Part shown: one piece after another, positions 1 through 8,441 of the stretch
Position numbering within the stretch: the stretch's first letter is position 1
Layout of the letters: every line of letters starts with the position of its first letter
DNA from: Lacrimispora defluvii
GTDB taxonomy: Bacteria; Bacillota; Clostridia; Lachnospirales; Lachnospiraceae
Length of the DNA stretch: 64,000 nt
Assembly: GCA_013036995.1 (NCBI GenBank)
Contig: JAAOXG010000020.1
Location: 248,001-312,000, forward strand
Reading direction: 5' to 3'
Made by a program: the position numbers and the translations under genes
The notes under the pieces: generated by a model
Seen by the model: the letters and a program-made list of their open reading frames with translations, nothing else
The model's database searches: none
What the model was told of the DNA's origin: nothing

Positions 1-186
1 AATGAAAAGCTGGTTGACATTGTCCGGGAAAACTTTGACTTACGTCCGGCTGGAATCATTAAGATGCTGGATTTACGCCGTCCGATTTATAAGCAGACTG
101 CTGCTTATGGTCATTTTGGAAGAAACGATTTAGATCTGCCATGGGAGAAGCTTGATAAGGTTTCCCTTTTAAAATCATATTTATAA
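1..186 (+). CDS. metK: S-adenosylmethionine synthetase, C-terminal end (partial)
   Basis: The first 61 codons are open from base 1 and end with TAA at 184-186. The peptide carries the typical MetK C-terminus: FDLRPAGII, then [19 protein letters not shown] and a final DLPWEKLDK. MetK makes S-adenosylmethionine from methionine and ATP in the cytoplasm. Only the last part of a protein of roughly 395 residues is here; the start lies left of the window. A strong terminator follows at 199-246, so the gene is transcriptionally separate from the PTS locus downstream. Identification rests on the conserved tail motif and is firm. Confidence 0.93.
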   Translation, partial: NEKLVDIVRENFDLRPAGIIKMLDLRRPIYKQTAAYGHFGRNDLDLPWEKLDKVSLLKSYL

Positions 187-198
187 TTATGACATGAG

Positions 199-246
199 AA
201 AGATGCCGCGAACAGCTGATTTACAGCTGAAAGCGGCATCTTTTTT
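199..246 (+). terminator. Rho-independent terminator after metK
   Basis: Left arm AAGATGCCGC and right arm GCGGCATCTT pair perfectly, with an inner CAGCTG/CAGCTG helix, followed by a T run at 241-246. It separates metK from the PTS operon. Confidence 0.9.
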
Positions 247-280
247 ATGGATAAACAGACACCTGACTATGGTTTTTAAT

Positions 281-351
281 ATTTGGCGCTAAAACTAGCG
301 CCAAATCCCAGTTACTTCGTGTTGAAATTTAAACCTCACATTGATTATAAT
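281..351 (+). promoter_or_regulatory. Operator plus sigma-A promoter of the PTS EIICB operon
   Basis: A perfect inverted repeat ATTTGGCGCT-N6-AGCGCCAAAT lies at 281-306. A promoter TTGAAA (322-327) -18 bp- TATAAT (346-351) follows. The right half-site GCCAAA ends 16 bp before the -35. The same arrangement occurs upstream of the EIIA gene at 5410-5480, so this is probably the binding site of the locus activator encoded at 3246-5351. That link is an inference. Confidence 0.7.
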
Positions 352-437
352 AGGGCTATGAAAAGGAATTGATTGGCCAATCATACCTTCCACGGGTCAC
401 ACAGTAAATACTATATCATAAAGTGAGGGTATGTAAA

Positions 438-1823
438 ATGAAAGAGAAGGTACAAGTATTTGGCCGCTTTTTAAGCGGTATGGTAATGCCTAACATCGGT
501 GCATTTATTGCATGGGGACTGATTACGGCATTGTTTATTCCAACGGGATGGTATCCCAATGAAGCCATCGGAGCACTGGTTTCTCCTATGGCAAGCATGC
601 TTTTGCCACTTCTGATCGCGTATACAGGCGGTACGGCTGTTTATGGCCAGCGTGGCGGCGTGATCGGTGCAATTACAGCCATGGGTGTAATCGTTGGTTC
701 CAGCGTACCCATGTTTATGGGTGCAATGATCGTTGGTCCTGTCAGTGCCTGGGTGATTAAAAAGTTTGATCGTAAGATAGAGGGAAAGATCCCTGCTGGT
801 TTTGAAATGCTGGTTAACAACTTTTCCCTGGGTATCATCGGTGCTATCTTAACAGTCATTGCATTAAAGGGAGTTGCGCCTTTTGTAGAGGTTATGAACC
901 GTGTGATGGAATCAGGAGTAGGCTTCTTTGTAGATCACAAACTGCTGCCTCTGGCAAGTGTTTTTATTGAGCCAGCTAAGGTTCTGTTCTTAAACAATGC
1001 CGTTAACCATGGAATTCTTTCTCCTATGGGAATTCAGCAGGTAGAAGAAATTGGAAAATCTGTTTTCTTCCTTCTTGAGGCGAACCCGGGACCAGGACTT
1101 GGTATTTTACTTGCTTATTGCATTGCTGGGAAGGGATCTGCCAAGAGCTCAGCACCTGGCGCAATTATCATTCACTTTTTAGGTGGAATCCACGAGATTT
1201 ATTTCCCTTATATCCTGATGAACCCTCTGTTACTTCTGGCGGTTATCTCAGGCGGAGCCAGCGGAATCTTTGTGTTTCAGCTCCTTGGTGTGGGATTAAC
1301 CTCACCTGCATCTCCCGGAAGTATTCTCGCTGTTCTGGCAATGACACCAAGAGGCGGATACTTTGGTACTCTGGCAGGTGTTACGGTAGCTGCCGCAGTT
1401 TCCTTCCTTGTGGCTCTTCCTCTGCTCCGGTTTACAGGGAAAGATGGAGATTTAGAGGAATCGAAGGATAAAGTTAAGAAGATGAAACAGGAATCCAAAG
1501 GAAGTCAGACGACAGAAATGAATATATCATCTGGCAGCAGTATTAAAAAAATTGTATTTGCCTGCGATGCTGGTATGGGTTCCAGCGCAATGGGAGCTAC
1601 TGTATTGAAAAAAAAGCTGGCAGCAGCAGGATTTGGAGATATCTCAGTGGTTCACTCACCTGTATCCTCCATTCCTCAGGATGCCCAGATCGTGGTAACT
1701 CATAAGGAATTAAAGGAGCGAGCGGCTCACAGCAATCCGAATGCACAGCTGGTACTGATTACAAATTTTATGGCGGCTCCGGAATATGACCAGCTGGTGG
1801 AATCATTAAAAGATAATAGATAA
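438..1823 (+). CDS. mtlA: PTS mannitol-type transporter subunit IICB
   Basis: Membrane permease and phosphotransfer subunit of a mannitol-family PTS; it imports and phosphorylates a hexitol or related sugar. The IIC part (about residues 1-335) is very hydrophobic and has the family signature GGIHEIYFPYI and LLEANPGPGLGILLAY. After a charged linker, the IIB domain carries the phosphorylated cysteine in CDAGMGSSAMG (Cys376). No IIA domain is fused; a separate IIA is encoded at 5513. ATG at 438 is chosen over the in-frame GTG at 423 because GAGGG lies at the right distance before it. A second, related IICB follows at 1916. Mannitol is the family default. The yggP/cmt-like neighbours leave the true substrate open. 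Confidence 0.88.
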   Translation: MKEKVQVFGRFLSGMVMPNIGAFIAWGLITALFIPTGWYPNEAIGALVSPMASMLLPLLIAYTGGTAVYGQRGGVIGAITAMGVIVGSSVPMFMGAMIVGPVSAWVIKKFDRKIEGKIPAGFEMLVNNFSLGIIGAILTVIALKGVAPFVEVMNRVMESGVGFFVDHKLLPLASVFIEPAKVLFLNNAVNHGILSPMGIQQVEEIGKSVFFLLEANPGPGLGILLAYCIAGKGSAKSSAPGAIIIHFLGGIHEIYFPYILMNPLLLLAVISGGASGIFVFQLLGVGLTSPASPGSILAVLAMTPRGGYFGTLAGVTVAAAVSFLVALPLLRFTGKDGDLEESKDKVKKMKQESKGSQTTEMNISSGSSIKKIVFACDAGMGSSAMGATVLKKKLAAAGFGDISVVHSPVSSIPQDAQIVVTHKELKERAAHSNPNAQLVLITNFMAAPEYDQLVESLKDNR

Positions 1824-1915
1824 ATTCATTATGAAACTACTGCCTTTCATCTGAATGTAAACCATGTTATAATACTTACAAAATATATAATGGGTTTAAA
1901 AGGGGAATTTCACAG

Positions 1916-3244
1916 ATGAAATTAGCGGGGAAAGTACTGAAGTATTACAGCAGGGTGATTGCTGAATGCATACCTCTTTTTGTGACAGCAGGACTGCTGT
2001 CAGCCTTTTCGGCAGGCATATTCCAGAATGAGCACCTGTATGAAATGTCCAAAATTTTATCTTCTCTGGTGATTCCGGTGTTTATGGGATATAAAGCAGG
2101 CACTGTGTGCGGCGGGGAGGTCGGCGGGTTAGCCGGCACCCTTGCCGCTTCTGTTGTCGTTATGGCAGAGCCTGCCTCTTCCATGATTCTGTCTGTCATG
2201 GCAGGCAGTATGGCGGGGTTTCTATGCAGGAAGGGTTTGGACCGGATTAAAAATTGGATTCCTTCCGGCTTTGAGATGCTTTTTAACAACTTATATTTAG
2301 CATCTTTAGGGCTGCTTGCCGGAGGTGCCGCCTATCTTTTCGTGATACCGGAGGCAGAATGGCTGTTGGGTTTTTTAGGAAATGGTTTATCATTTATGAT
2401 AGACAGGGGAATCATACCTTTTATCAGCTTTATAGTAGAGCCGTTAAAAATTATTTTCTTTAATAACTGGATTAACCACGGCTTTTTTCTGCCGCTGGGG
2501 TTGGAACAGTTAAAAACCCAGGAGAGTTCCATATTATTTCTTTTGGAGACCAATCCCGGACCGGGATTTGGTATTCTTCTTGCTTATGCCCTGGTTCATC
2601 CCAATATGAGAAAAACAATGGTTTCCAGCCTTATTATACAATCTCTGGGAGGCATTCATGAGGTTTATTTTCCCTATATCCTGTCAGATATCCGGTTATT
2701 GGCCGGTGCCATAGCCGGAAGCATTGCGGGGAATTACTGTTTCATGATGACAGGCAGCGGACTTCTGGGACCGGCTTCCCCTGGAAGCGTGATTACCATA
2801 CTGATTATGGCGGATAAAAAGCATTGGCTGGGAATTGTTATGGGAATTTTTATTTCCGCAGCTGTGGCCTGCCTTGTATCCTGCCTGATTCTGCTGGGAA
2901 ACAGAGGGAAATCATCTGCTGATACAGAAAAGGAACAAAAGGATGAAGTGTTGCCAATGAGAATGGAACATGCAAAAATATATTTTGTCTGCGATGTAGG
3001 AATGGGATCCAGTGCTATGGCCAGTGCACTTTTTAAGAAGAGACTGAGGCTGGAGGGCTTAACAGGTATAGAGGTATTCCATGTGTCCGCTGACCGGATT
3101 CCTTCTGATGCAGATGCAGTTGTCTGCCAGAAGGATTTTGCCCGTACTTTGCCGCAAATTCATATTCCGTGCTTTACGGTGGACAATTTAACAGATATGT
3201 CTGGTTATAAGGAACTCCTGAACTGGTTAATGGGAGGTGGATAA
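1916..3244 (+). CDS. PTS mannitol-family transporter subunit IICB (second paralogue)
   Basis: 442-residue paralogue of the preceding gene, again with an integral-membrane IIC domain (GGIHEVYFPYI, LLETNPGPGFGILLAY) and a C-terminal IIB domain with CDVGMGSSAMA (Cys359). AGGGGAA precedes the ATG. The stop codon is one base before the start of the regulator gene, so the two are translationally coupled. Two complete IICB proteins served by a single IIA (5513) is uncommon. The paralogue could handle a second hexitol, or act as a sensor that phosphorylates the PRD regulator next door. A TATAAT at 1868-1873 with a weak TTTCAT -35 could give it a separate promoter. Confidence 0.82.
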   Translation: MKLAGKVLKYYSRVIAECIPLFVTAGLLSAFSAGIFQNEHLYEMSKILSSLVIPVFMGYKAGTVCGGEVGGLAGTLAASVVVMAEPASSMILSVMAGSMAGFLCRKGLDRIKNWIPSGFEMLFNNLYLASLGLLAGGAAYLFVIPEAEWLLGFLGNGLSFMIDRGIIPFISFIVEPLKIIFFNNWINHGFFLPLGLEQLKTQESSILFLLETNPGPGFGILLAYALVHPNMRKTMVSSLIIQSLGGIHEVYFPYILSDIRLLAGAIAGSIAGNYCFMMTGSGLLGPASPGSVITILIMADKKHWLGIVMGIFISAAVACLVSCLILLGNRGKSSADTEKEQKDEVLPMRMEHAKIYFVCDVGMGSSAMASALFKKRLRLEGLTGIEVFHVSADRIPSDADAVVCQKDFARTLPQIHIPCFTVDNLTDMSGYKELLNWLMGGG

Positions 3245-3245
3245 G

Positions 3246-5351
3246 ATGGGAGGCAGTGATTTTACGCCCAGAATGCAGCAAATCGTTCTGGCTTTGATTA
3301 AAGAACAGGGGCCTGTTCCTGTAAAGCAGCTGGCGGACCAGATCCGCATCAGCAAAAGAACAGTGCAAAGGGAGCTGGAGTACATTCCCAGGGCGTTGAA
3401 GAAATACGGGCTGACTTTTTGCTCTAAAACCGGGACTGGTATCTGGCTGGAAGGAGACAGGACTCAGATAGAAGCTTTAAAGGACGAACTTGAAGCGGAT
3501 GATGCCCTTGATGTTTCAGACCGGATTGAACGCCAGAAGCGTCTGATCCTGGAAATTCTCAAGGATAAGACGTTAAAGAAACTTTATTATTACAGTGATA
3601 TATTTGGGGTAAGCGAGGCGACTGTCAGCTCGGATTTAGAAGCGGTGAAAGAGTGGTTTCACAGATATCACCTGGAGATTAAGAGAAAACCGGGATACGG
3701 TGTGTTTATTGAGGGCAGTGAACGGGATTTTCGCAGGGCTCTCCGGGTTTTTATTGATGAAAACATCCATACAGAGATGATACAGGGGATGTATGAAGAC
3801 AGAAACCAGACCGTGTTAAATGTAATTCAAAATAAGAGTGAGAGAAACATTTACAGAATCCTGGATGATGATATTGTAAAGCGGGTCACCGCCTGTATCT
3901 TAAGGATAAGAGATAAGCGTATTCTGAATCTGACCCAGGATTCCTATCTTGGTCTGGTGATCCATGTGGCAATTGCCGTAAACCGGATCCGCCGCCAGGA
4001 GATTATAGAAGAGAATCCCATTATGTCAGATTTTTTGCAGAAAGACCAGGATTATGATCTTGCAGAAACCATAACCAAATCCCTGGAAGAAGAATTCCGG
4101 ATTCAGATTCCGGAAATTGAGTGTGCCTATATCTGCCTGCACATCAAAGGCTCTAAGATTCAGCAGCTGAATATTGATGAAAAGTCAAAAAGTGAAATAG
4201 AGGAATCCAGGGAGCTGTGGGAGGTGGTCAATGAAATGATTGACTGCTATAACGACGGCATGGCATATTTACTGAAGCAGGATGAAGAATTTGTAATCCA
4301 GGGACTGATTGCCCATTTAAAACCCACTCTGGTCCGCCTTGCCAATGGTATGAAGATCCAGAATCCATTGCTGGAGCAGATCAAACGGGATTATCCGGCC
4401 ATATTTGATCGTTGCAGAACCGTTGCAAGGGTAATTGAAGACCGATACGGATATGAGGTGCCTGAGCCGGAGATCGGGTTTCTTGCCGTGCACTTTGGCG
4501 CGGCTGAAGTCCGTATGGAAAGCAGAAAGGAAAGCCGGAGGAAGGTGAATATAGGGATCGTCTGCGCCAGCGGAATCGGGATCTCCCGGCTTATGTCTTC
4601 CAGAATTGCCAGAGATTTTTCAGACAGGGTGGAGCTGTCTGTTTATGGTATGACGGACTTGTCCCCCTATGTGTTAAACAAGACAGATTTCTTTGTATCT
4701 ACGGTACCGCTAAAAGAAGAGGCAGACATCCTGTATGTGAGTCCTCTGCTTTCCGTGGAAGAAATGGAACGGATTGCGGGCAAGGTACGCCAATGTGAAT
4801 ATATGCCCAAAAAACAGGATAACAAGGAGTTTACCATTCAGCTGGACCAGGTGAATTTTATGGCGGTCCAGATCAAAAATGTGATCAGGCTCATGGAGTA
4901 TCAGCGGGTAGACAATGGGATCACCTTTGAGGAACTTTTGATCGCTGTCAGTGAAAAGCTGGCTTCCTACCCGGAACGTCAGATCATGATACAGGAGGAT
5001 TTAATGAGGAGAGAACGGCTTTGCAGCCAGATTTTCCCTGATTTAAACTTCGCCCTGCTTCATGCCAGGACGGAAGGGGTAGTAAAGCCGGTATTTTCGG
5101 TATGCCAGACAAAAGACGGAACACCATTTTCCCATCCATATTTTAAAGGAGTATGTGTTGTACTGGTCATGCTGGTTCCAAAAGATGACCACACAGCAGA
5201 AAACAGTGAAATCCTGGGTGTCTTAAGCGAGCGGCTGATTGAGGAAGAGGAGTTTTTAGAAGCTGTCAGGCATGGCGGAAAAGAGGAAATAAGAGCTTTT
5301 GTTTCCCGGTATCTGAATCAATATTTCAGACATTATCTGGATAAAATCTGA
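3246..5351 (+). CDS. mtlR: MtlR/BglG-type PRD transcriptional regulator
   Basis: 701-residue PTS-controlled activator. The N-terminus has a DeoR/Mga-type winged HTH (KQLADQIRISKRTVQRELEYI) and a second HTH (SVSEATVSSDLEAVKEW-like region near residue 120). Two PRD domains follow, with conserved histidines (HVAIAV, HLKPTL, HFGAAE), then a IIB-like domain (IVCASGIGISRL) and a C-terminal mannitol-type IIA domain with LLHAR. This is the MtlR domain order. Activity is expected to be set by phosphorylation from HPr and the IICB/IIA proteins of the locus. Start ATG 3246 fits GGGAGGTGG six bases upstream; the in-frame GTG at 3237 lies inside that ribosome site. A terminator follows at 5370-5397. Confidence 0.88.
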   Translation: MGGSDFTPRMQQIVLALIKEQGPVPVKQLADQIRISKRTVQRELEYIPRALKKYGLTFCSKTGTGIWLEGDRTQIEALKDELEADDALDVSDRIERQKRLILEILKDKTLKKLYYYSDIFGVSEATVSSDLEAVKEWFHRYHLEIKRKPGYGVFIEGSERDFRRALRVFIDENIHTEMIQGMYEDRNQTVLNVIQNKSERNIYRILDDDIVKRVTACILRIRDKRILNLTQDSYLGLVIHVAIAVNRIRRQEIIEENPIMSDFLQKDQDYDLAETITKSLEEEFRIQIPEIECAYICLHIKGSKIQQLNIDEKSKSEIEESRELWEVVNEMIDCYNDGMAYLLKQDEEFVIQGLIAHLKPTLVRLANGMKIQNPLLEQIKRDYPAIFDRCRTVARVIEDRYGYEVPEPEIGFLAVHFGAAEVRMESRKESRRKVNIGIVCASGIGISRLMSSRIARDFSDRVELSVYGMTDLSPYVLNKTDFFVSTVPLKEEADILYVSPLLSVEEMERIAGKVRQCEYMPKKQDNKEFTIQLDQVNFMAVQIKNVIRLMEYQRVDNGITFEELLIAVSEKLASYPERQIMIQEDLMRRERLCSQIFPDLNFALLHARTEGVVKPVFSVCQTKDGTPFSHPYFKGVCVVLVMLVPKDDHTAENSEILGVLSERLIEEEEFLEAVRHGGKEEIRAFVSRYLNQYFRHYLDKI

Positions 5352-5369
5352 GGAATCAAAACTGGAAAG

Positions 5370-5397
5370 CCAGGTTCGTAAAGGACCTGGTTTTTTT
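5370..5397 (+). terminator. Terminator after the PRD regulator
   Basis: CCAGGT (5370-5375) pairs with ACCTGG (5385-5390), followed by seven T. It separates the IICB-IICB-regulator transcript from the IIA operon, which has its own promoter. Confidence 0.8.
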
Positions 5398-5409
5398 GTG
5401 CTTTTTAAT

Positions 5410-5480
5410 TTTGGCATCATCTGATGGCGCCAAATGCCATTTTGTTTTCGTTGAAAAACATAAGATATGAACCCTATAAT
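5410..5480 (+). promoter_or_regulatory. Operator plus sigma-A promoter of the PTS EIIA operon
   Basis: Half-sites TTTGGC (5410-5415) and GCCAAA (5429-5434) are followed after 16 bp by TTGAAA (5451-5456), an 18-bp spacer and TATAAT (5475-5480). Half-site sequence, operator-to--35 distance and spacer all match the promoter at 281-351. This indicates co-regulation of the two transcripts of the locus. Confidence 0.7.
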
Positions 5481-5512
5481 TTAATAGAACACCAGCGAAG
5501 GAGGGGAACATC

Positions 5513-5980
5513 GTGTTTGGATACGGGAAAAAAAATGAAGAAAAGAATACAGAACTTTTAGAACTTGGGAATATCCGCCTGAATTGCAGATCCGGTGAAA
5601 AAGATACAGTCATAAGGGAAGTGGGGAGAATGCTTTGCGATAGTGGCTGTGTGGATGAATCTTATATAGAGGCAATGCTTCGGCGGGAACTGACCTTTCC
5701 AACCAATATCGGCAATGGAATAGCACTTCCTCACGGTGTGGAGGAAGCCAAAAAAAACATCAGACGTTCCGGTATTGCAGTCATGGTATTTCCTGATGGA
5801 ACAGACTGGGGAGGAGAGACGGTAAAACTGGTTATAGGGATTGCAGGAGCAGGAGAGGAGCATTTGGAAATACTTTCTGTCATTGCACAGTGTCTTGCTG
5901 ATCCGGACGATGTGGACCGGATTACCAGATGCAGTGCCAAGGAGATCTATACCATGTTTACCGGAAAGGGGTGTTCTTAA
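5513..5980 (+). CDS. mtlF: PTS mannitol/fructose-type subunit IIA
   Basis: 155-residue cytoplasmic phosphocarrier that takes phosphate from HPr and passes it to the IIB domains encoded upstream. The family core is visible: TNIGNGIALPHGVEEAKKNI with the active histidine His74 in LPHG, preceded by the R-E-x-x-F-P segment. A GTG start at 5513 is used because AAGGAGGGG lies seven bases before it and no ATG is better placed. It is the first gene of a second transcript and abuts the kinase gene (next ATG directly after its TAA). Confidence 0.88.
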   Translation: MFGYGKKNEEKNTELLELGNIRLNCRSGEKDTVIREVGRMLCDSGCVDESYIEAMLRRELTFPTNIGNGIALPHGVEEAKKNIRRSGIAVMVFPDGTDWGGETVKLVIGIAGAGEEHLEILSVIAQCLADPDDVDRITRCSAKEIYTMFTGKGCS

Positions 5981-6910
5981 ATGATTGTTACAGTAACCAT
6001 GAATCCAGCCATTGATAAAACAGTGGATATTGGAAAATTTGAACGGGGAGATTTAAACAGAATAAAGCGGGTGGAAATTGATGCCGGGGGAAAAGGCATT
6101 AACGTTTCCAAAACAATCAGAGAATTAGGAGGGGAGAGTATTGCCACAGGTTTTGTGGGAGGAACCAGCGGCACCATCATCAAACAGGTTCTGACTGACC
6201 TGGGGCTCAGAACCGATTTCGTGGAAGTAAAAGGGGAGACAAGAACGAATTTAAAGGTGGTGGAGGAAACCGGAGAGGTGACGGAGCTTAATGAGCCTGG
6301 ACCGGAAGTAACAAAGGAACAGCTTAACGATCTTCTTACCAGGCTGGAAGGTTATGCAAATCCGGATACCCTGTTTGTACTGGCAGGAAGCATACCGGCG
6401 GGGATACCAACGGATATATACAGAAAAATTACGGAACAGGTTCACCAAAAAGGTGCAAAGGTTTTGCTGGATGCAGACGGCGTGCTGTTTTCAGAATCCT
6501 TAAAAGGAAAGCCGGATATGTTAAAACCCAACCGCTCAGAACTTGAACGGTATTATCAGATGGATTACAGGGCTTCCGAACAGGAACTGGTCTCCATGGG
6601 AGAGAAGCTTCTTAATCAGGGAGTCTCCATGGCAGCAATCTCTCTTGGACAAATGGGTGCCATTTTCTTGACAAAGGAAAAACGGTACCGTTGTCCCGGG
6701 CTTCGGGTAAAAGCCCATTCCACTGTAGGCGCGGGAGATGCTCTGGTTGCAGCCATGGCATACAGCTGGGATGAAAAACTTCCCCTTGAAACCTGTATCC
6801 GTTTATGCATGGGGGCTTCAGCAGGCGCGGTTACCAGCATAGGAACCAAGCCGCCTAAACGCAGCCTGGTGGATGAACTGGTGGAGCAGGTAGAACTGTT
6901 GGAGATTTAA
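5981..6910 (+). CDS. pfkB: 1-phosphofructokinase-type PfkB family kinase
   Basis: 309-residue cytoplasmic PfkB-family sugar kinase. The N-terminus TVTMNPAIDKTVDI, the GGKGINVSKTI substrate loop, the ELNEPGPEV segment and the ATP/catalytic motif VGAGDALVAAM near residue 250 place it with 1-phosphofructokinases and tagatose-6-phosphate kinases. In this operon it would phosphorylate the ketose-phosphate product of the pathway before aldol cleavage. Its ATG directly follows the IIA stop. Whether it prefers fructose-1-P, a 6-phosphate ketose or another isomer cannot be read from sequence. Confidence 0.85.
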   Translation: MIVTVTMNPAIDKTVDIGKFERGDLNRIKRVEIDAGGKGINVSKTIRELGGESIATGFVGGTSGTIIKQVLTDLGLRTDFVEVKGETRTNLKVVEETGEVTELNEPGPEVTKEQLNDLLTRLEGYANPDTLFVLAGSIPAGIPTDIYRKITEQVHQKGAKVLLDADGVLFSESLKGKPDMLKPNRSELERYYQMDYRASEQELVSMGEKLLNQGVSMAAISLGQMGAIFLTKEKRYRCPGLRVKAHSTVGAGDALVAAMAYSWDEKLPLETCIRLCMGASAGAVTSIGTKPPKRSLVDELVEQVELLEI

Positions 6911-6945
6911 TACAAAAATTTATGAATAGGCTGGAGGCTGGAAAT

Positions 6946-8220
6946 ATGAAAACAAAAGCGGTAAGAATGTACGGTGAAGATGACTTAAGACTGGAGGAGT
7001 TTGAACTTCCTCCCATAAAGGAAGATGAGATTCTTGTAAAAATCGTAAGCGACAGCATCTGTATGTCCACCTACAAGCTGGTAAAGCAGGGGAAAAAGCA
7101 TAAAAGAGCACCTCAGAACATGGATACCAATCCAGTCATTGTGGGTCATGAGTGTGCAGGGCTGATTGTGGAAGTTGGAAGCAAGTGGAAGGATCAGTTT
7201 TATCCGGGGCAGAAGTTCTCTCTGCAGCCAGCGTTAAATTACAAGGGAAAGCTGGATTCACCAGGATATTCCTATGAATTCTGCGGAGGAGCCTGTACTT
7301 ACTGTATTATGCCTAACGAGGTTATGGAACTGGGATGTCTTCTTGATTATACCGGAGAAAGCTTTTTTGAAGCATCTCTGGGAGAGCCGATGAGCTGCAT
7401 CATTGGCGGATTTCATGCCAATTACCATACCAACAAAAGGAATTATGATCATGCCATGGGAACGAAAGCAGATGGTAATATCCTGATTATGGGAGGCTGC
7501 GGTCCCATGGGACTGGGAGCAGTCAGTTATGGTCTGCAGTTTGAAAATAAGCCAAAAAGAATTGTAGTAACGGATATCAGCGATGAACGGATTGCCCGGG
7601 CAAAGGAAGTTATTCCGGAAGAGTATGCTTTGGAGAGAGGAATTGAGCTTCGCTATGTGAATACAGCTATTATGGCTGATCCTGTTTCAGAACTTATGGC
7701 ATTTACGGAGGGACATGGCTATGATGATGTATTTGTGTATGTTCCTGTGAAGGAGGTAGCACAGATGGGGGATAAACTCCTTGCATTTGACGGCTGCATG
7801 AACTTTTTTGCCGGACCTTCTGACAGCCAGTTTAAGGCGGAAATCAATCTTTACAACTGCCATTACACAAGCACACATATTATGGGAACCACGGGCGGTA
7901 ATACAGATGATCTGGTAGAGGCCAATCAGCTGTCGGCTGAAGGAGCAATTGAAGCTGCTGTTATGGTGACCCATGTGGGTGGAATTGACAGCATTGCAGA
8001 GGCCACAAAGAATCTTCCTTCCATTCCCGGAGGGAAAAAACTTACCTATACCCAATTCGATCTGCCTTTAACAGCCATTGATGATTTTGAAGAACTGGGA
8101 AAGACTGATCCGCTTTTTAAAAAGCTCAGTGAATCCTGCAGTTCCCATAAGGGATTATGGAATCGGGAGGCAGAAAAGATTCTTTTTGATCATTTTGGTA
8201 TTAATCCAAATGAATTATAA
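6946..8220 (+). CDS. L-sorbose-1-phosphate reductase-like (SorE/YggP) alcohol dehydrogenase
   Basis: 424-residue medium-chain dehydrogenase. It has the zinc-enzyme GHECAGLIVEVGS segment, a Rossmann region ILIMGGCGPMGLGAV and the YggP/SorE-like insertions (GGACTYC, SLGEPMSC). Members reduce or oxidise sugar or polyol phosphates such as L-sorbose-1-P. ATG 6946 is chosen over 6922 because GGAGG is eight bases upstream. In E. coli yggP stands beside the cryptic mannitol PTS genes cmtAB, the same partnership seen here. It probably replaces mannitol-1-phosphate dehydrogenase in the pathway (inference). It is the last gene of the operon. Confidence 0.75.
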   Translation: MKTKAVRMYGEDDLRLEEFELPPIKEDEILVKIVSDSICMSTYKLVKQGKKHKRAPQNMDTNPVIVGHECAGLIVEVGSKWKDQFYPGQKFSLQPALNYKGKLDSPGYSYEFCGGACTYCIMPNEVMELGCLLDYTGESFFEASLGEPMSCIIGGFHANYHTNKRNYDHAMGTKADGNILIMGGCGPMGLGAVSYGLQFENKPKRIVVTDISDERIARAKEVIPEEYALERGIELRYVNTAIMADPVSELMAFTEGHGYDDVFVYVPVKEVAQMGDKLLAFDGCMNFFAGPSDSQFKAEINLYNCHYTSTHIMGTTGGNTDDLVEANQLSAEGAIEAAVMVTHVGGIDSIAEATKNLPSIPGGKKLTYTQFDLPLTAIDDFEELGKTDPLFKKLSESCSSHKGLWNREAEKILFDHFGINPNEL

Positions 8221-8231
8221 ATAAATGCAAA

Positions 8232-8286
8232 GAAGGGATCCTTGATCCGTAAGTAATATTTATACTTATGGATCAAGGATCCCTTC
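8232..8286 (+). terminator. Long hairpin after the PTS operon, terminator-like without U tract
   Basis: GAAGGGATCCTTGATCC (8232-8248) pairs perfectly with GGATCAAGGATCCCTTC (8270-8286), and pairing extends inwards with one G-U. No T run follows on either strand. It may stabilise the 3' end or terminate weakly. Confidence 0.5.
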
Positions 8287-8441
8287 ATATTTATGAAAAA
8301 ACCGGAAATATCATTTATTTTACATAATACCTTAAATTTTAGAATTGTTTTATAAATTTTGAGAGCTAACTGTGTTATAATACCTTTACGTAATATTAAT
8401 TTTTTGTTATAAATCAAAGATAACGTGGGAGAGACGAAAAG

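Noticed and set aside
423..437. Earlier GTG start for the first IICB gene
   Set aside because: It overlaps the GAGGG ribosome site that serves ATG 438 and adds residues not typical of the family.
1868..1873. TATAAT before the second IICB gene as a strong promoter
   Set aside because: The matching -35 (TTTCAT) is poor and no terminator separates the genes, so it is only mentioned in the gene entry.
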